Source: Ignavibacteria bacterium (GTDB lineage Bacteria; Bacteroidota; Ignavibacteria; Ignavibacteriales; Melioribacteraceae). Taken from it: 12,176 bases of DNA. How positions within the stretch are numbered: position 1 is the stretch's first letter; each line of letters opens with the position of its first letter. The stretch spans positions 1-12,176 of the forward strand of contig DAIEQT010000509.1 of the NCBI GenBank assembly GCA_027347545.1. Direction: 5' to 3'. This document shows, one piece after another, positions 1 through 6,823 of this stretch. The translations under genes were made by a program, and so were the position numbers. Under the pieces are notes generated by a model, which was not told the origin of the DNA, ran no database searches, and saw only the letters and a program-made list of their open reading frames with translations.

Positions 1-190
1 GTGTTGAAAATAAGATTGAGTGAAAAAATAGAAGTGTTAAAACAGAGAAGGCAAAAAATCCAGTTCTCTTTAGCTGACAGAGCATTTATTCTCCAGAGTG
101 TTCATCCTTTATGTAAATTAATGAAAAATTTACGCGTTATAAAATCAAATTTTGGTATTTTTATTAGGTATTTATTGGAATCACACTGAA

Positions 191-1333
191 ATGAAACGGC
201 TGCTTACAGATCCAACGGTAAAATTTTTCGTCTCGGTCTTAGGGTTATTTGCAATCTTTATTTTTCTAAGGGAGTTGCAGCATATTTTCATTCCTCTGGT
301 TATAGCGTATTTCATGTTTTTCTTCTTTGAACCGCTGAACACATTTTTGGAACGTCACAAAATTCCGCTCGGGATTGTAATCTTTATAGATATTGTGCTT
401 ACCGCTTCGCTTCTTTATGGAGTTTCCCGGGTGATAATTGATTCGCTGATTCAATTTGGTGAACAGGTTCCGCTATATGAACAAAAGTTGAACAGAATTG
501 TTAGCGACACAGCCAAATCATTTGAGATAAAAGATTATTCCCTTACACACTTCAATATTGCCCGCGTTCTGAAGAAGTTGGATTATTCGGTACTGGCAAG
601 TGGTGTGTTTGAGTCAACATTATCAGTTGTAACAAGCGTGTTGTTGGTTCTTTTCTTTTTCATTTTTATTTCGAGCGGACACGAAAAAACTTTGCAGGCA
701 ATACGGGCGCGATTTGTTGAAAAAGAACTGAAGAGCTCACTAAAGAAAATGAAAAGGGAACATAAAAATTCTCCTCTGGAAGATGAACATACTACTTACG
801 ATGAAGAAAACTTTGAAACAATTACACACCAGCGGGAAGAAACGCTTCAGCGTACTTCGAGAGATATTACGGAACAAGTTCAAAAGTATATCATCACCAA
901 ATTTTTGATTAGTCTTTCTGTTGGTTTGGTAATGGGCTTTATTCTTTGGGCATTCGATGTAGAATTTTTCATAATCTGGGCTGCATTTGCTGTAATACTA
1001 AATTTTATTCCCAACATTGGTTCTGTAATATCAGTAATAATGCCGGCGCTAATGACTCTCGTTCAGTATGAATCTTTTGGATACGCGTTTCTTGTAACGG
1101 CAGTTCTGGTTGTAGTGCAAAATATTATTGGCAACATCATAGAGCCGAAAATTTTTGGAAATAGACTAGGACTTAATCCTTTAGTGATTTTACTTTCCTT
1201 GCTGCTTTGGGGTTATCTATGGGGAATTGTTGGAATGTTCATTTCCGTTCCTCTTACCGCCATAATTAAGATTATCATTTCGAATTCTTCCAGCCGTAAT
1301 ATGCGGTTTATAACCCATTTGATGAGTAATTAG
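191..1333 (+). CDS. AI-2E family transporter (PF01594-like permease)
   Basis: This is a polytopic inner-membrane protein of about 380 aa in the AI-2E/PerM family. Members export small molecules or ions (autoinducer-2 export in TqsA; Na+/H+ antiport in some), and the substrate here cannot be told. The family signature is in the C-terminal half: P274-N-I-G277 followed by S-V-I-S-V-I-M-P, then G-N-I-I-E318-P-K-I-F-G-N-R-L-G-L-N-P, and a final run with G-I-V-G-M-F-I-S-V-P-L. Hydrophobic segments cover roughly residues 8-55, 62-85 and 140-160 and most of 235-370. A charged, Lys/Glu-rich soluble stretch at about 175-230 separates the halves. I chose the ATG at 191 because the 13 residues from the in-frame start at 152 (including W-N-H-T-E) do not look like family sequence, while MKRLLTDPTVKFF does. 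No clear terminator follows. The family call is firm; the specific function is not. Confidence 0.9.
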   Translation: MKRLLTDPTVKFFVSVLGLFAIFIFLRELQHIFIPLVIAYFMFFFFEPLNTFLERHKIPLGIVIFIDIVLTASLLYGVSRVIIDSLIQFGEQVPLYEQKLNRIVSDTAKSFEIKDYSLTHFNIARVLKKLDYSVLASGVFESTLSVVTSVLLVLFFFIFISSGHEKTLQAIRARFVEKELKSSLKKMKREHKNSPLEDEHTTYDEENFETITHQREETLQRTSRDITEQVQKYIITKFLISLSVGLVMGFILWAFDVEFFIIWAAFAVILNFIPNIGSVISVIMPALMTLVQYESFGYAFLVTAVLVVVQNIIGNIIEPKIFGNRLGLNPLVILLSLLLWGYLWGIVGMFISVPLTAIIKIIISNSSSRNMRFITHLMSN

Positions 1334-1363
1334 CTGCTTCATTATAAAGGATTTGCTGCCTAT

Positions 1364-1457
1364 CCATCTGCTTACTTCTCATTATAATTTCATTATATTT
1401 GTCCAGTTATAATTGTTAATTGTTAAATAAATAAGTAAGTAGAAGAACAGCAGATGG
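1364..1457 (+). repeat. Inverted copy of the rnpB 5' end
   Basis: The reverse complement of 1364-1379 matches 1441-1457, where rnpB begins, in 15 of 16 positions if one 1-base and one 2-base gap are allowed. The arms are about 60 bp apart and bracket the rnpB promoter region. The pair could form a stem in a read-through transcript from the permease gene, but there is no direct sign of function. Confidence 0.4.
1399..1429 (+). promoter_or_regulatory. Possible sigma-70-like promoter of rnpB
   Basis: TTGTCC (1399-1404) and TTAAAT or TAAATA (starting at 1423 or 1424) are spaced 18-19 bp and would place a start near 1440, just before the P1 helix of RNase P RNA. The region is very AT-rich, so chance matches are likely; position relative to the RNA is the main support. 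Confidence 0.25.
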
Positions 1458-1857
1458 TTTATGTTGGGCAGTTGATCCGCATTATGCGGGTAGGAAAGTC
1501 CGAACACCACAGAGCATGGTGCCGGGTAACACCCGGGGTCTCTTTGTTGGGACACGGAAAGTGCCACAGAAAAAATACCGCCCCGATTTAGATCGGGGTA
1601 AGGGTGAAAAGGCGAGGTAAAAGCTCACCGCGTCCCGCGTAAGCGGGATGGCAGGGCAAACCCCACCTGGTGCAAGGTCAAGCAGAAGGTTCTCCCGATC
1701 AATTGTCGTAAGACAAAAAAATCGGGAGAGGAGCTGCTCGCTTCAAATCCTTCGGGTAGACCGCAAGATTACAGCAGTAATGCTGTGGCTAGATAAATAA
1801 TTGCCATCCCGCTTTTAGCGGGATACAGAATTCGGCTTATAGACATAAGCCATCTCT
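1450..1857 (+). ncRNA. rnpB: RNase P RNA, bacterial class A
   Basis: This is the catalytic RNA that trims 5' leaders from pre-tRNAs. P1 is formed by 1452-1464 with 1843-1855 (13 bp, one G-U). P3 is the hairpin 1477-1489. Conserved region I reads TAGGAAAGTCCG at 1491-1502, and conserved region V is ACAGAATTCGGCTTAT at 1825-1840. The CTAGATAAATAATTGCC block at about 1790-1806 is the conserved region IV type. Other helices visible are a 7-bp hairpin at 1581-1598 (P12 position), P14 at 1633-1648 with a GTAA loop, P16 at 1681-1685/1734-1738, P17 at 1691-1699/1721-1729 with a nested GTAA hairpin at 1703-1716, P18 at 1771-1786 with a GTAA loop, and P19 at 1806-1824. GNRA loops on P14 and P18 fit the known docking into P8. 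GGT at 1688-1690 is a candidate for the L15 contact to the tRNA CCA end. Exact ends are uncertain by a few bases. Confidence 0.96.
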
Positions 1858-1881
1858 TGATTTTCTGCTTCCAAGGACGTT

Positions 1882-3612
1882 ATGCAAACTAAACGTTGGA
1901 AGCTAAAAGAACCTGCGGATGAAAAATCTGTTTTGGCTCTTGCAGATAGTCTTAATGTATCAAATGTTCTCGCCTCACTTCTTATAAACCGGGGAGTTAC
2001 AAACTTCTTCGAAGCAAAATCTTTTTTCCGTCCCGCATTAGAAACTTTGCACGATCCTTTTTTAATGGATGGAATGCACGAAGCAACTCAGCGTGTAATC
2101 AAAGCACTTACCGGCAACGAAAAAATTTGTGTCTATGGCGATTACGATGTTGACGGTACTTGCTCTGCCGCGCTGATGTATCTTTTCTTAAAGGATCTTG
2201 GCGCAAAGGTTGAAACATACATTCCAAACCGGTTGACAGAAGGTTATGGAATGTCTAATCAAAGCATTGATATTCTGAAAGAGCGTGGAATAAATCTTAT
2301 CATTTCCGTTGATTGCGGAATAACCGCTGTTGAAGAAGTTGATCACGCGAACACTCACGGAATAGATACTATTGTATGTGATCATCACCAGTCGAAAGAA
2401 GTTTTACCAAAAGCATACGCAATTCTCGATCCGATAAAGCCGGGCTGCAATTATCCATTCAAACATCTTTCCGGTGCCGGAGTAGCATTTAAATTAGCCT
2501 GCGCGATTGCGGAAAGAATTGGCAAGAAAGAGCTTCCGCTAAAATATCTTGATTTAGTTGCGCTTGCCGGTGCGGCGGATATCGTTTCTCTTACTGATGA
2601 GAACAGAGTTTTAGTTAGAGAAGGTCTGGAGCTGATAAACTCAAATCCTAGACCGGGAATTGCAGCGCTGATTCGCTCTGCCAGAATGGAGCCGGGCAAT
2701 CTTACTGCGGGACAAGTTGTGTTTACAATCGCGCCAAGAGTTAATGCTGTTGGCAGATTAGGCGATGCAAACCGTGCTGTTGATTTATTCACAACGGAAG
2801 ATCATCAAAAAGCAATTGAATTTGCTCGTGTACTTGAAGAAGAAAACACAGAGCGCCGCAAAATTGATGAGATGACATTCTCACACGCAATGAGCTTGCT
2901 CGAAGAAACTATTGATCTCGATAATGAAATGGCAATTGTTCTTCACTATGAAGATTGGCATCCGGGTGTAATTGGAATTGTAGCTTCGCGAATGGTCGAG
3001 AAATTTCACCGCCCAACAATTATGCTTACAACTATTGACGGTGTTGCAAAAGGTTCCGCGAGAAGCATTCCGGGATTTAACATTTATGAAGCGCTGCAAA
3101 ATTGTGAAGAACTTCTTGTTCAGTTTGGCGGACATGAAGCAGCTGCGGGTTTAGCAATAGAAGTTGCTAAACTTGATGAGTTCAAAGCTAAGTTTAATAC
3201 AGTTCTTAAAAACTGCATGACCGAAGAACACGTTGTACAAGAAATTAAGATTGATGCAAAAATTAATCTAACAGAGATTTCGCCAAAGTTTATCCGCATA
3301 CTTGATCAGTTCGCTCCGTTCGGACCGGGAAATATGCGTCCAACATTTTTAAGCGAAAATGTCTCGTTGGCAAGTCAGCCTAAAATTGTTGGCACAAATC
3401 ATCTTGTAACAACATTTAAGCAAAACGGGCACGATAAAGTTTTCGATTCAATCGGATTCAATCTCGGCTCGTTTGTAAAACTTATTGATAAAGAAAAGAA
3501 TTTGGTTGATATTGTTTACACAATTGAATCAATTCAAAAAGATGGAAAGCCTTATCCGCAAATTCGTTTAAGAGATATAAACGTAAAAGAAAAGAGCAAC
3601 GGAAATATTTAG
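1882..3612 (+). CDS. recJ: Single-stranded-DNA-specific exonuclease RecJ
   Basis: RecJ degrades single-stranded DNA 5'->3' in RecF-pathway recombination, mismatch repair and base excision repair, and needs Mn2+ or Mg2+. At 576 aa it is full length. The DHH phosphoesterase core has G86-D-Y-D-V-D-G92, S-V-D144-C-G, and D167-H-H169, all metal-ligand motifs. The DHHA1 domain carries H-P-G-V-I-G-I-V-A-S-R and the hallmark F-G-G417-H418-E-A-A-A-G. The C-terminal part (about 455-570) is the OB-like domain with F-A-P-F-G-P-G-N. The start is supported by AAGGA at 1873-1877 and by its position right after rnpB. No terminator separates it from rnpB, so the two may share a transcript. yebC follows after 9 bp, so these two are very likely co-transcribed. 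All key residues are present. Confidence 0.97.
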   Translation: MQTKRWKLKEPADEKSVLALADSLNVSNVLASLLINRGVTNFFEAKSFFRPALETLHDPFLMDGMHEATQRVIKALTGNEKICVYGDYDVDGTCSAALMYLFLKDLGAKVETYIPNRLTEGYGMSNQSIDILKERGINLIISVDCGITAVEEVDHANTHGIDTIVCDHHQSKEVLPKAYAILDPIKPGCNYPFKHLSGAGVAFKLACAIAERIGKKELPLKYLDLVALAGAADIVSLTDENRVLVREGLELINSNPRPGIAALIRSARMEPGNLTAGQVVFTIAPRVNAVGRLGDANRAVDLFTTEDHQKAIEFARVLEEENTERRKIDEMTFSHAMSLLEETIDLDNEMAIVLHYEDWHPGVIGIVASRMVEKFHRPTIMLTTIDGVAKGSARSIPGFNIYEALQNCEELLVQFGGHEAAAGLAIEVAKLDEFKAKFNTVLKNCMTEEHVVQEIKIDAKINLTEISPKFIRILDQFAPFGPGNMRPTFLSENVSLASQPKIVGTNHLVTTFKQNGHDKVFDSIGFNLGSFVKLIDKEKNLVDIVYTIESIQKDGKPYPQIRLRDINVKEKSNGNI

Positions 3613-3621
3613 AGGTGTAAA

Positions 3622-4347
3622 ATGTCGGGGCATTCCAAGTGGGCAACAATAAGAAGAAAGAAAGCGGTACTTGATGCAAAACGGGGAAAAACTTTTACAA
3701 GACTCATCAAAGAATTGATGATAGCGACACGACAAGGGGGAAGCGATCCGGATGGAAATCCGAGATTGCGTTTAGCAATTGATAACGCAAAAGCCGCAAA
3801 CATGCCAGCCGATAATATTGAACGCGCAATTAAAAAAGCCGCCGGTGAACTCGAAGGTCAACAAATAGTTGAAGTTATGTATGAGGGTTACGGACCGGGC
3901 GGAGCTGCAATAGTTGTTGAGGCAGCAACAGATAATAAGAATAGAACGGTTCAGGAAGTGCGGCATTGGTTCTCTAAGATTGGCGGCAACATGGCGGAAA
4001 GCAACGCAGTTGCATGGATGTTTGAACACAAAGGAATTATTACAGTTAAGCGTGATGGAAAGAGTGAAGATGATATGATGGAAATTCTTCTTGAAGCCGG
4101 CGCCGATGATTTCGTAACAGAAGAAGATATTTTTGAAGTGAGAACCACACTTGAAGAATTTGAGCATGTACGACGCACGTTGATTGATAAAAACTTGATA
4201 GTAGAAAACGCTTCTTTGCAATGGGTTGCTAAGACACAAACTCAAGTTGGTAAAGATGACATAGAAAAGTTTGAAAAACTCATCGAAGCCCTTGAAGACA
4301 TAGACGACGTTCAAAATGTTTATACTAATGCAGAGTTTGCGGATTGA
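3622..4347 (+). CDS. YebC/PmpR family protein
   Basis: This 241-aa protein belongs to the YebC/PmpR/TACO1 family. Members have been described as DNA-binding transcriptional regulators (PmpR) and, more recently, as factors acting on translation of difficult proline-containing stretches. The N-terminus MSGHSKWATIRRKKAVLDAK is the family signature, and G-Y-G-P-G-G-A-A (about residues 90-97) and N-R-T-V-Q-E-V-R-H are typical internal motifs. It ends in an acidic tail with E-A-L-E-D-I-D-D-V-Q-N-V-Y-T-N. A good ribosome binding site AGAGGTG (3611-3617) overlaps the recJ stop and fixes the start. Its position immediately upstream of ruvC is common in bacteria, which is why the family is often annotated next to Holliday-junction genes. 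It ends with TGA. The family is certain; which of the proposed roles applies here is not. Confidence 0.96.
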   Translation: MSGHSKWATIRRKKAVLDAKRGKTFTRLIKELMIATRQGGSDPDGNPRLRLAIDNAKAANMPADNIERAIKKAAGELEGQQIVEVMYEGYGPGGAAIVVEAATDNKNRTVQEVRHWFSKIGGNMAESNAVAWMFEHKGIITVKRDGKSEDDMMEILLEAGADDFVTEEDIFEVRTTLEEFEHVRRTLIDKNLIVENASLQWVAKTQTQVGKDDIEKFEKLIEALEDIDDVQNVYTNAEFAD

Positions 4348-4377
4348 TTTCAAATTATAAAAATCTTATCAGACCGA

Positions 4378-4450
4378 GCGCCCGCTTCCTGCCTCGCCTT
4401 CGGTTAGCCGAGACGGATCAAGCGAGGCGAGTAGTCGAGGTCGAACGGTG
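4378..4450. repeat. GC-rich palindromic intergenic element in the ruvC leader
   Basis: The yebC-ruvC gap is AT-rich at its left edge and then abruptly GC-rich. GCCTCGC (4391-4397) pairs with GCGAGGC (4422-4428), and inside that TCGG (4400-4403) pairs with CCGA (4408-4411) around TTAG, giving a nested stem-loop. There is no U-tract, so it is not a standard terminator. The composition differs from the flanks and suggests a dispersed repeat element. Its right edge includes GGTGA at 4447-4451, which may serve as the ruvC ribosome binding site. Confidence 0.6.
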
Positions 4451-4455
4451 AAGAA

Positions 4456-4992
4456 ATGCGAATAATAGGAATTGATCCCGGAACATTATTTACCGGCTAT
4501 GGCGTTATTGATTACGAGAAAAATGAAATAACGCATGTAGCTTCCGGTGTAATTAAAATTCCACCCACCAAAGAACAAGCCCCGCGGTTAAAAAAAATCT
4601 ATGAAGAAATAAATCTTGTTATCAAAAAATATAAGCCGGAAGAGTTTGCGCTTGAGACTGCTTTCTATGGAAAAAACGCGCAATCGGCTTTGAAGATTGG
4701 CTACGCACGCGGAGTTACTATGCTCGTAGCAATTCACAATGAATTACCGGTTAAAGAATATGCCCCGCGGGAAATTAAGAAAGCAGTTGTTGGCAACGGC
4801 GCGGCATCCAAAGAACAAGTTCAGTATATGATGAAGAAACTTCTCTCGCTGAAGAAAACAAAAATGAAACTAGATGAAACCGATGCACTCGCAGTTGCAG
4901 TTTGCCATGCGTTCAAAGTAGCAACGCCAATCAAAAAAAGTAAGAATTGGAAAGAGTTTATCGCCGCCAATCCGGATAGAGTGATTTTTTAA
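4456..4992 (+). CDS. ruvC: Crossover junction endodeoxyribonuclease RuvC
   Basis: RuvC resolves Holliday junctions by paired nicks, working with the RuvAB branch-migration motor. It has an RNase H-like fold with four catalytic acids, and all are present: D7 in G-I-D-P-G, E67 in F-A-L-E-T-A-F-Y, and D140 and D143 in L-D-E-T-D-A-L-A-V-A-V-C-H. The spacing matches the E. coli enzyme (D7, E66, D138, D141). The G-K-N-A-Q-S-A-L-K motif after E67 is also characteristic. The 178-aa length is normal, with a short C-terminal tail ending D-R-V-I-F. The start is the ATG that begins M-R-I-I-G-I-D-P-G, as in other members. It lies 108 bp after yebC, separated by a palindromic element that may weaken or modulate co-transcription. 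ruvA is on the same strand but 1.1 kb downstream. Confidence 0.96.
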   Translation: MRIIGIDPGTLFTGYGVIDYEKNEITHVASGVIKIPPTKEQAPRLKKIYEEINLVIKKYKPEEFALETAFYGKNAQSALKIGYARGVTMLVAIHNELPVKEYAPREIKKAVVGNGAASKEQVQYMMKKLLSLKKTKMKLDETDALAVAVCHAFKVATPIKKSKNWKEFIAANPDRVIF

Positions 4993-5071
4993 TGTTGAGT
5001 CCTGTTTTTCGGGGGCGAAATATCTCTAACAAATTTATAGGCATGGATTCTTCTTACCGATAAACCTGTCT

Positions 5072-5194
5072 GCCGAAAGGCGGATGTCGCATAATTAATA
5101 TTTTGTTAATAAATAGCCCGCGGATGACGCAGATTTAACGGATTTGCACTGATAAATTTTTGATTCATTAATTATGCAACATCCACCGAAAGGC
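5072..5194. repeat. Inverted-repeat element (MITE-like) downstream of ruvC
   Basis: The arms 5082-5099 and 5167-5184 are reverse complements at 17 of 18 positions, starting GGATGTCGCATAATTAAT on the left, with a 67-bp spacer. Just outside each arm is the short sequence CCGAAAGGC (5073-5081 and 5186-5194) in the same orientation. The spacer includes a GC-richer run at 5117-5150 with CGGATGACGC and AACGGATT, of a kind often seen as dispersed intergenic sequence in related draft genomes (recollection, not checked). The 325-bp gap 4993-5317 that holds it contains no convincing gene. Confidence 0.65.
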
Positions 5195-5317
5195 ATGATC
5201 GGGAATCAGAATGACAAAGAAAAAGAGAAAAACTTTTCCCTTGGAATTTAAGTTCGAATAGTATTTTTTTGAATCAGCAATAATTCATAATTCTACCACA
5301 AAACTCGCGGGGACACC

Positions 5318-6037
5318 ATGCGTAAATTCACACTTGCTTCACTACTTCTAACAACAATTTTATTAACCAATTTTTCTTTTGCACAAACAAGTGATTCAAC
5401 TTGTTGCGAACAGTCTAAAAACCAAATTCAATTTCATTTGGTTAACGACTATTCCGTTTCCTATCTCAAAATGCTTACACCAGCTTCCGGATTAAGATTT
5501 AAAATTGATTTGGGATTGAGAGGGTCCTCGGGCGATAGAGATGTACATAATGAAAACCATTATTTAAATAATCAAACAAAGCAAGTTTCTACACACGATG
5601 GTGCGGAAGAGAATAACAGTAGTAGCCAATACGTGAATCTTGTTCTCAATTATGCAACTTATTACCAACTTAATGATGAGTTAAATTTATTTTTTGGAGC
5701 AGGTCCTTTAATCAGCTATTCTCGATATAACTCAGAAGCCACAAATCTATATTCGAATGTTTATCCAGATCAGGCGGATAGTTATCGTAACAATTACAAA
5801 AATTACAATAGGTCGTTTGGGTTGGGATTGCAGTTATCGCTAGGTCTAGAGCTGAACTTAACTAAGTCGTTTTCGATACTAGCAGAGTACAATTTGAACG
5901 GAACTTATACATGGAACAAAGAAACCTATAATTTTGAAAACACATCTTCTACTAACGGAAACAAAAATGACTATGAAGGAACTTCTTGGAGCTATGGCTT
6001 AAACCAGCTTAAACTTGGTATTGCATACCGCTTCTAA
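5318..6037 (+). CDS. Outer membrane beta-barrel protein, function unknown
   Basis: The 239-aa product begins with a clear signal peptide (M-R-K then a hydrophobic run, with likely cleavage near F-S-F-A-Q, about residue 23). After a short Cys-Cys stretch at about 29-30, the mature part has alternating polar/hydrophobic strands such as Y-V-N-L-V-L-N-Y-A-T-Y-Y and F-G-L-G-L-Q-L-S-L-G-L-E-L, with Asn/Ser/Tyr-rich loops. It ends in L-K-L-G-I-A-Y-R-F, the terminal aromatic strand expected by the BAM assembly machinery. It is probably a small barrel of about 8-10 strands in the outer membrane. I do not recognise the family more closely. It sits between ruvC and ruvA with no functional link visible and has a poor ribosome binding site (GGGGA at 5309-5313). 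A promoter-like TTG...TATTTTTTTG at about 5241-5274 is weak. Confidence 0.82.
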   Translation: MRKFTLASLLLTTILLTNFSFAQTSDSTCCEQSKNQIQFHLVNDYSVSYLKMLTPASGLRFKIDLGLRGSSGDRDVHNENHYLNNQTKQVSTHDGAEENNSSSQYVNLVLNYATYYQLNDELNLFFGAGPLISYSRYNSEATNLYSNVYPDQADSYRNNYKNYNRSFGLGLQLSLGLELNLTKSFSILAEYNLNGTYTWNKETYNFENTSSTNGNKNDYEGTSWSYGLNQLKLGIAYRF

Positions 6038-6052
6038 AATCTTGCCTTTAGC

Positions 6053-6103
6053 AGCCGCAAACTTTAGCTTGCAATCAAAGATTTGCAAAGTAAGCTTGCG
6101 GCT
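6053..6103. repeat. Imperfect hairpin between the barrel gene and ruvA
   Basis: AGCCGCAA (6053-6060) pairs with TTGCGGCT (6096-6103), and TTGCAA (6069-6074) pairs with TTGCAA (6083-6088) around an 8-base loop. An unpaired internal bulge lies between. Only CTTGTCT follows, so as a + strand terminator for the barrel gene it would be weak. Degenerate ACTA/ACTGAATACTAATTACT repetition follows at about 6110-6137. Confidence 0.55.
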
Positions 6104-6148
6104 CTTGTCTAACTACTGAATACTAATTACTAAGTACTTGTGCTAACA

Positions 6149-6742
6149 ATGATCGGCTACATAAGCGGAAAAATAATCTCTAAGAAACCAACCAAGATTC
6201 TGGTAGATGTTGGCGGAGTTGGCTACCTAATTAATATTTCAATTACTACTTTTGAAAAGCTTGCTGACAAAGAAGATGTTGCGCTTTACACACACTTAAG
6301 TGTAAAGGAAGATGCGCTCGATCTCTTTGGTTTCTATACACTTTCAGAAAAAGAAATGTTCGAAATGCTGATAAGTGTAAATGGAATCGGACCAAAATCC
6401 GCGCAAAGTATTTTGTCGGGAATTCAAATTGTTGATTTGAAAGAAGCACTTAAAACCGGAAACGTAGCGCGTTTAATTTCTATTCCCGGAATTGGCAGAA
6501 AAACCGCCGAGCGGTTAATGATTGAGCTTCGCGATAAAGTTGAATCGCTAGGTGATTCCGGCGAATTTGGTTCTGTTAGTCCATCAAACGTTCGCGGCGA
6601 TGCAATTACCGCGCTTGTTAATCTCGGCTACAATCAAAAAGTTGCCGAAAGAGTTGTAAGAGCAATTACCGATAGAAATCCTAATGCAACAATAGAAGAT
6701 TTAATTAGAGAATCTTTGGCGAGTTTGAATCGCCCCTCCTAA
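6149..6742 (+). CDS. ruvA: Holliday junction branch migration protein RuvA
   Basis: RuvA forms tetramers that hold the four-way junction and load the RuvB helicase, so it works with RuvC encoded upstream. Domain I (about residues 1-63) opens with M-I-G-Y-I-S-G-K-I, the standard RuvA start. That is why I prefer the ATG at 6149 over the in-frame GTG at 6140, which would add M-L-T. Domain II has two helix-hairpin-helix motifs, V-N-G-I-G-P-K-S-A-Q (about 77-86) and I-P-G-I-G-R-K-T-A-E-R (about 111-121). Domain III (about 147-192), which contacts RuvB, has D-A-I-T-A-L-V-N-L-G-Y. Length is 197 aa, as expected. The last codons (R-P-S-stop) lie inside a CCCCTCC-type repeat element that also supplies the terminator. 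No ruvB is present in the window, and the next genes are convergent. Confidence 0.96.
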   Translation: MIGYISGKIISKKPTKILVDVGGVGYLINISITTFEKLADKEDVALYTHLSVKEDALDLFGFYTLSEKEMFEMLISVNGIGPKSAQSILSGIQIVDLKEALKTGNVARLISIPGIGRKTAERLMIELRDKVESLGDSGEFGSVSPSNVRGDAITALVNLGYNQKVAERVVRAITDRNPNATIEDLIRESLASLNRPS

Positions 6743-6743
6743 A

Positions 6744-6771
6744 TCCTCCCCAAAGGGGAGGAATAGTTTTT
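6744..6771 (+). terminator. Rho-independent terminator of ruvA
   Basis: TCCTCCCC (6744-6751) pairs perfectly with GGGGAGGA (6755-6762) around AAA, followed by ATAG and TTTTT at 6767-6771. It starts 2 bp after the ruvA stop. Confidence 0.75.
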
Positions 6772-6789
6772 AGTCTTATAGAAGAGAAT

Positions 6790-6808
6790 CCCTCCCCTTC
6801 GGGGAGGG
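6790..6808 (-). terminator. Hairpin that may end the convergent - strand unit
   Basis: CCCTCCCC (6790-6797) pairs with GGGGAGGG (6801-6808) around TTC. On the - strand it lies 15 bp past the stop at 6824 and is followed by an only moderately T-rich stretch, so termination is plausible but weaker than for the ruvA hairpin. Confidence 0.4.
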
Positions 6809-6823
6809 AAGGGGTGGGGCAAT

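Larger units (their letters stand above)
6731..6820. repeat. Composite inverted repeat spanning the ruvA stop
   Basis: The element has outer arms GCCCCTCCT (from 6732) and AGGGAAGGGGTGGGGC (6805-6820), which are approximate reverse complements, and encloses two perfect hairpins (6744-6762 and 6790-6808). C/G-rich runs alternate with an AT-rich centre. The layout suggests a dispersed palindromic element that inserted at or over the ruvA 3' end. Confidence 0.6.

Noticed and set aside
1..189. 62-codon frame from the GTG at position 1
   Set aside because: No recognisable motif, no visible ribosome binding site because it starts at the window edge, and it overlaps the permease region. It could be the tail of an upstream gene but nothing supports it.
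2451..3135. - strand frames inside recJ
   Set aside because: RecJ is full length with all motifs, and the opposite frames have no recognisable features.
3772..4353. 193-codon - strand frame opposite yebC
   Set aside because: It is antisense to a strongly conserved YebC coding sequence, its translation is Cys/Phe/Asn-rich in the manner of a shadow frame, and no start signal is evident.
4378..4450. Possible tRNA because of the GC-rich folds and GGTCGAAC near the end
   Set aside because: The acceptor stem, anticodon arm and T-loop cannot be drawn together, and there is no CCA or discriminator pattern.
5174..5251. 25-codon + strand micro-ORF in the ruvC-barrel gap
   Set aside because: It begins inside the inverted-repeat arm, has no ribosome binding site and no recognisable sequence.
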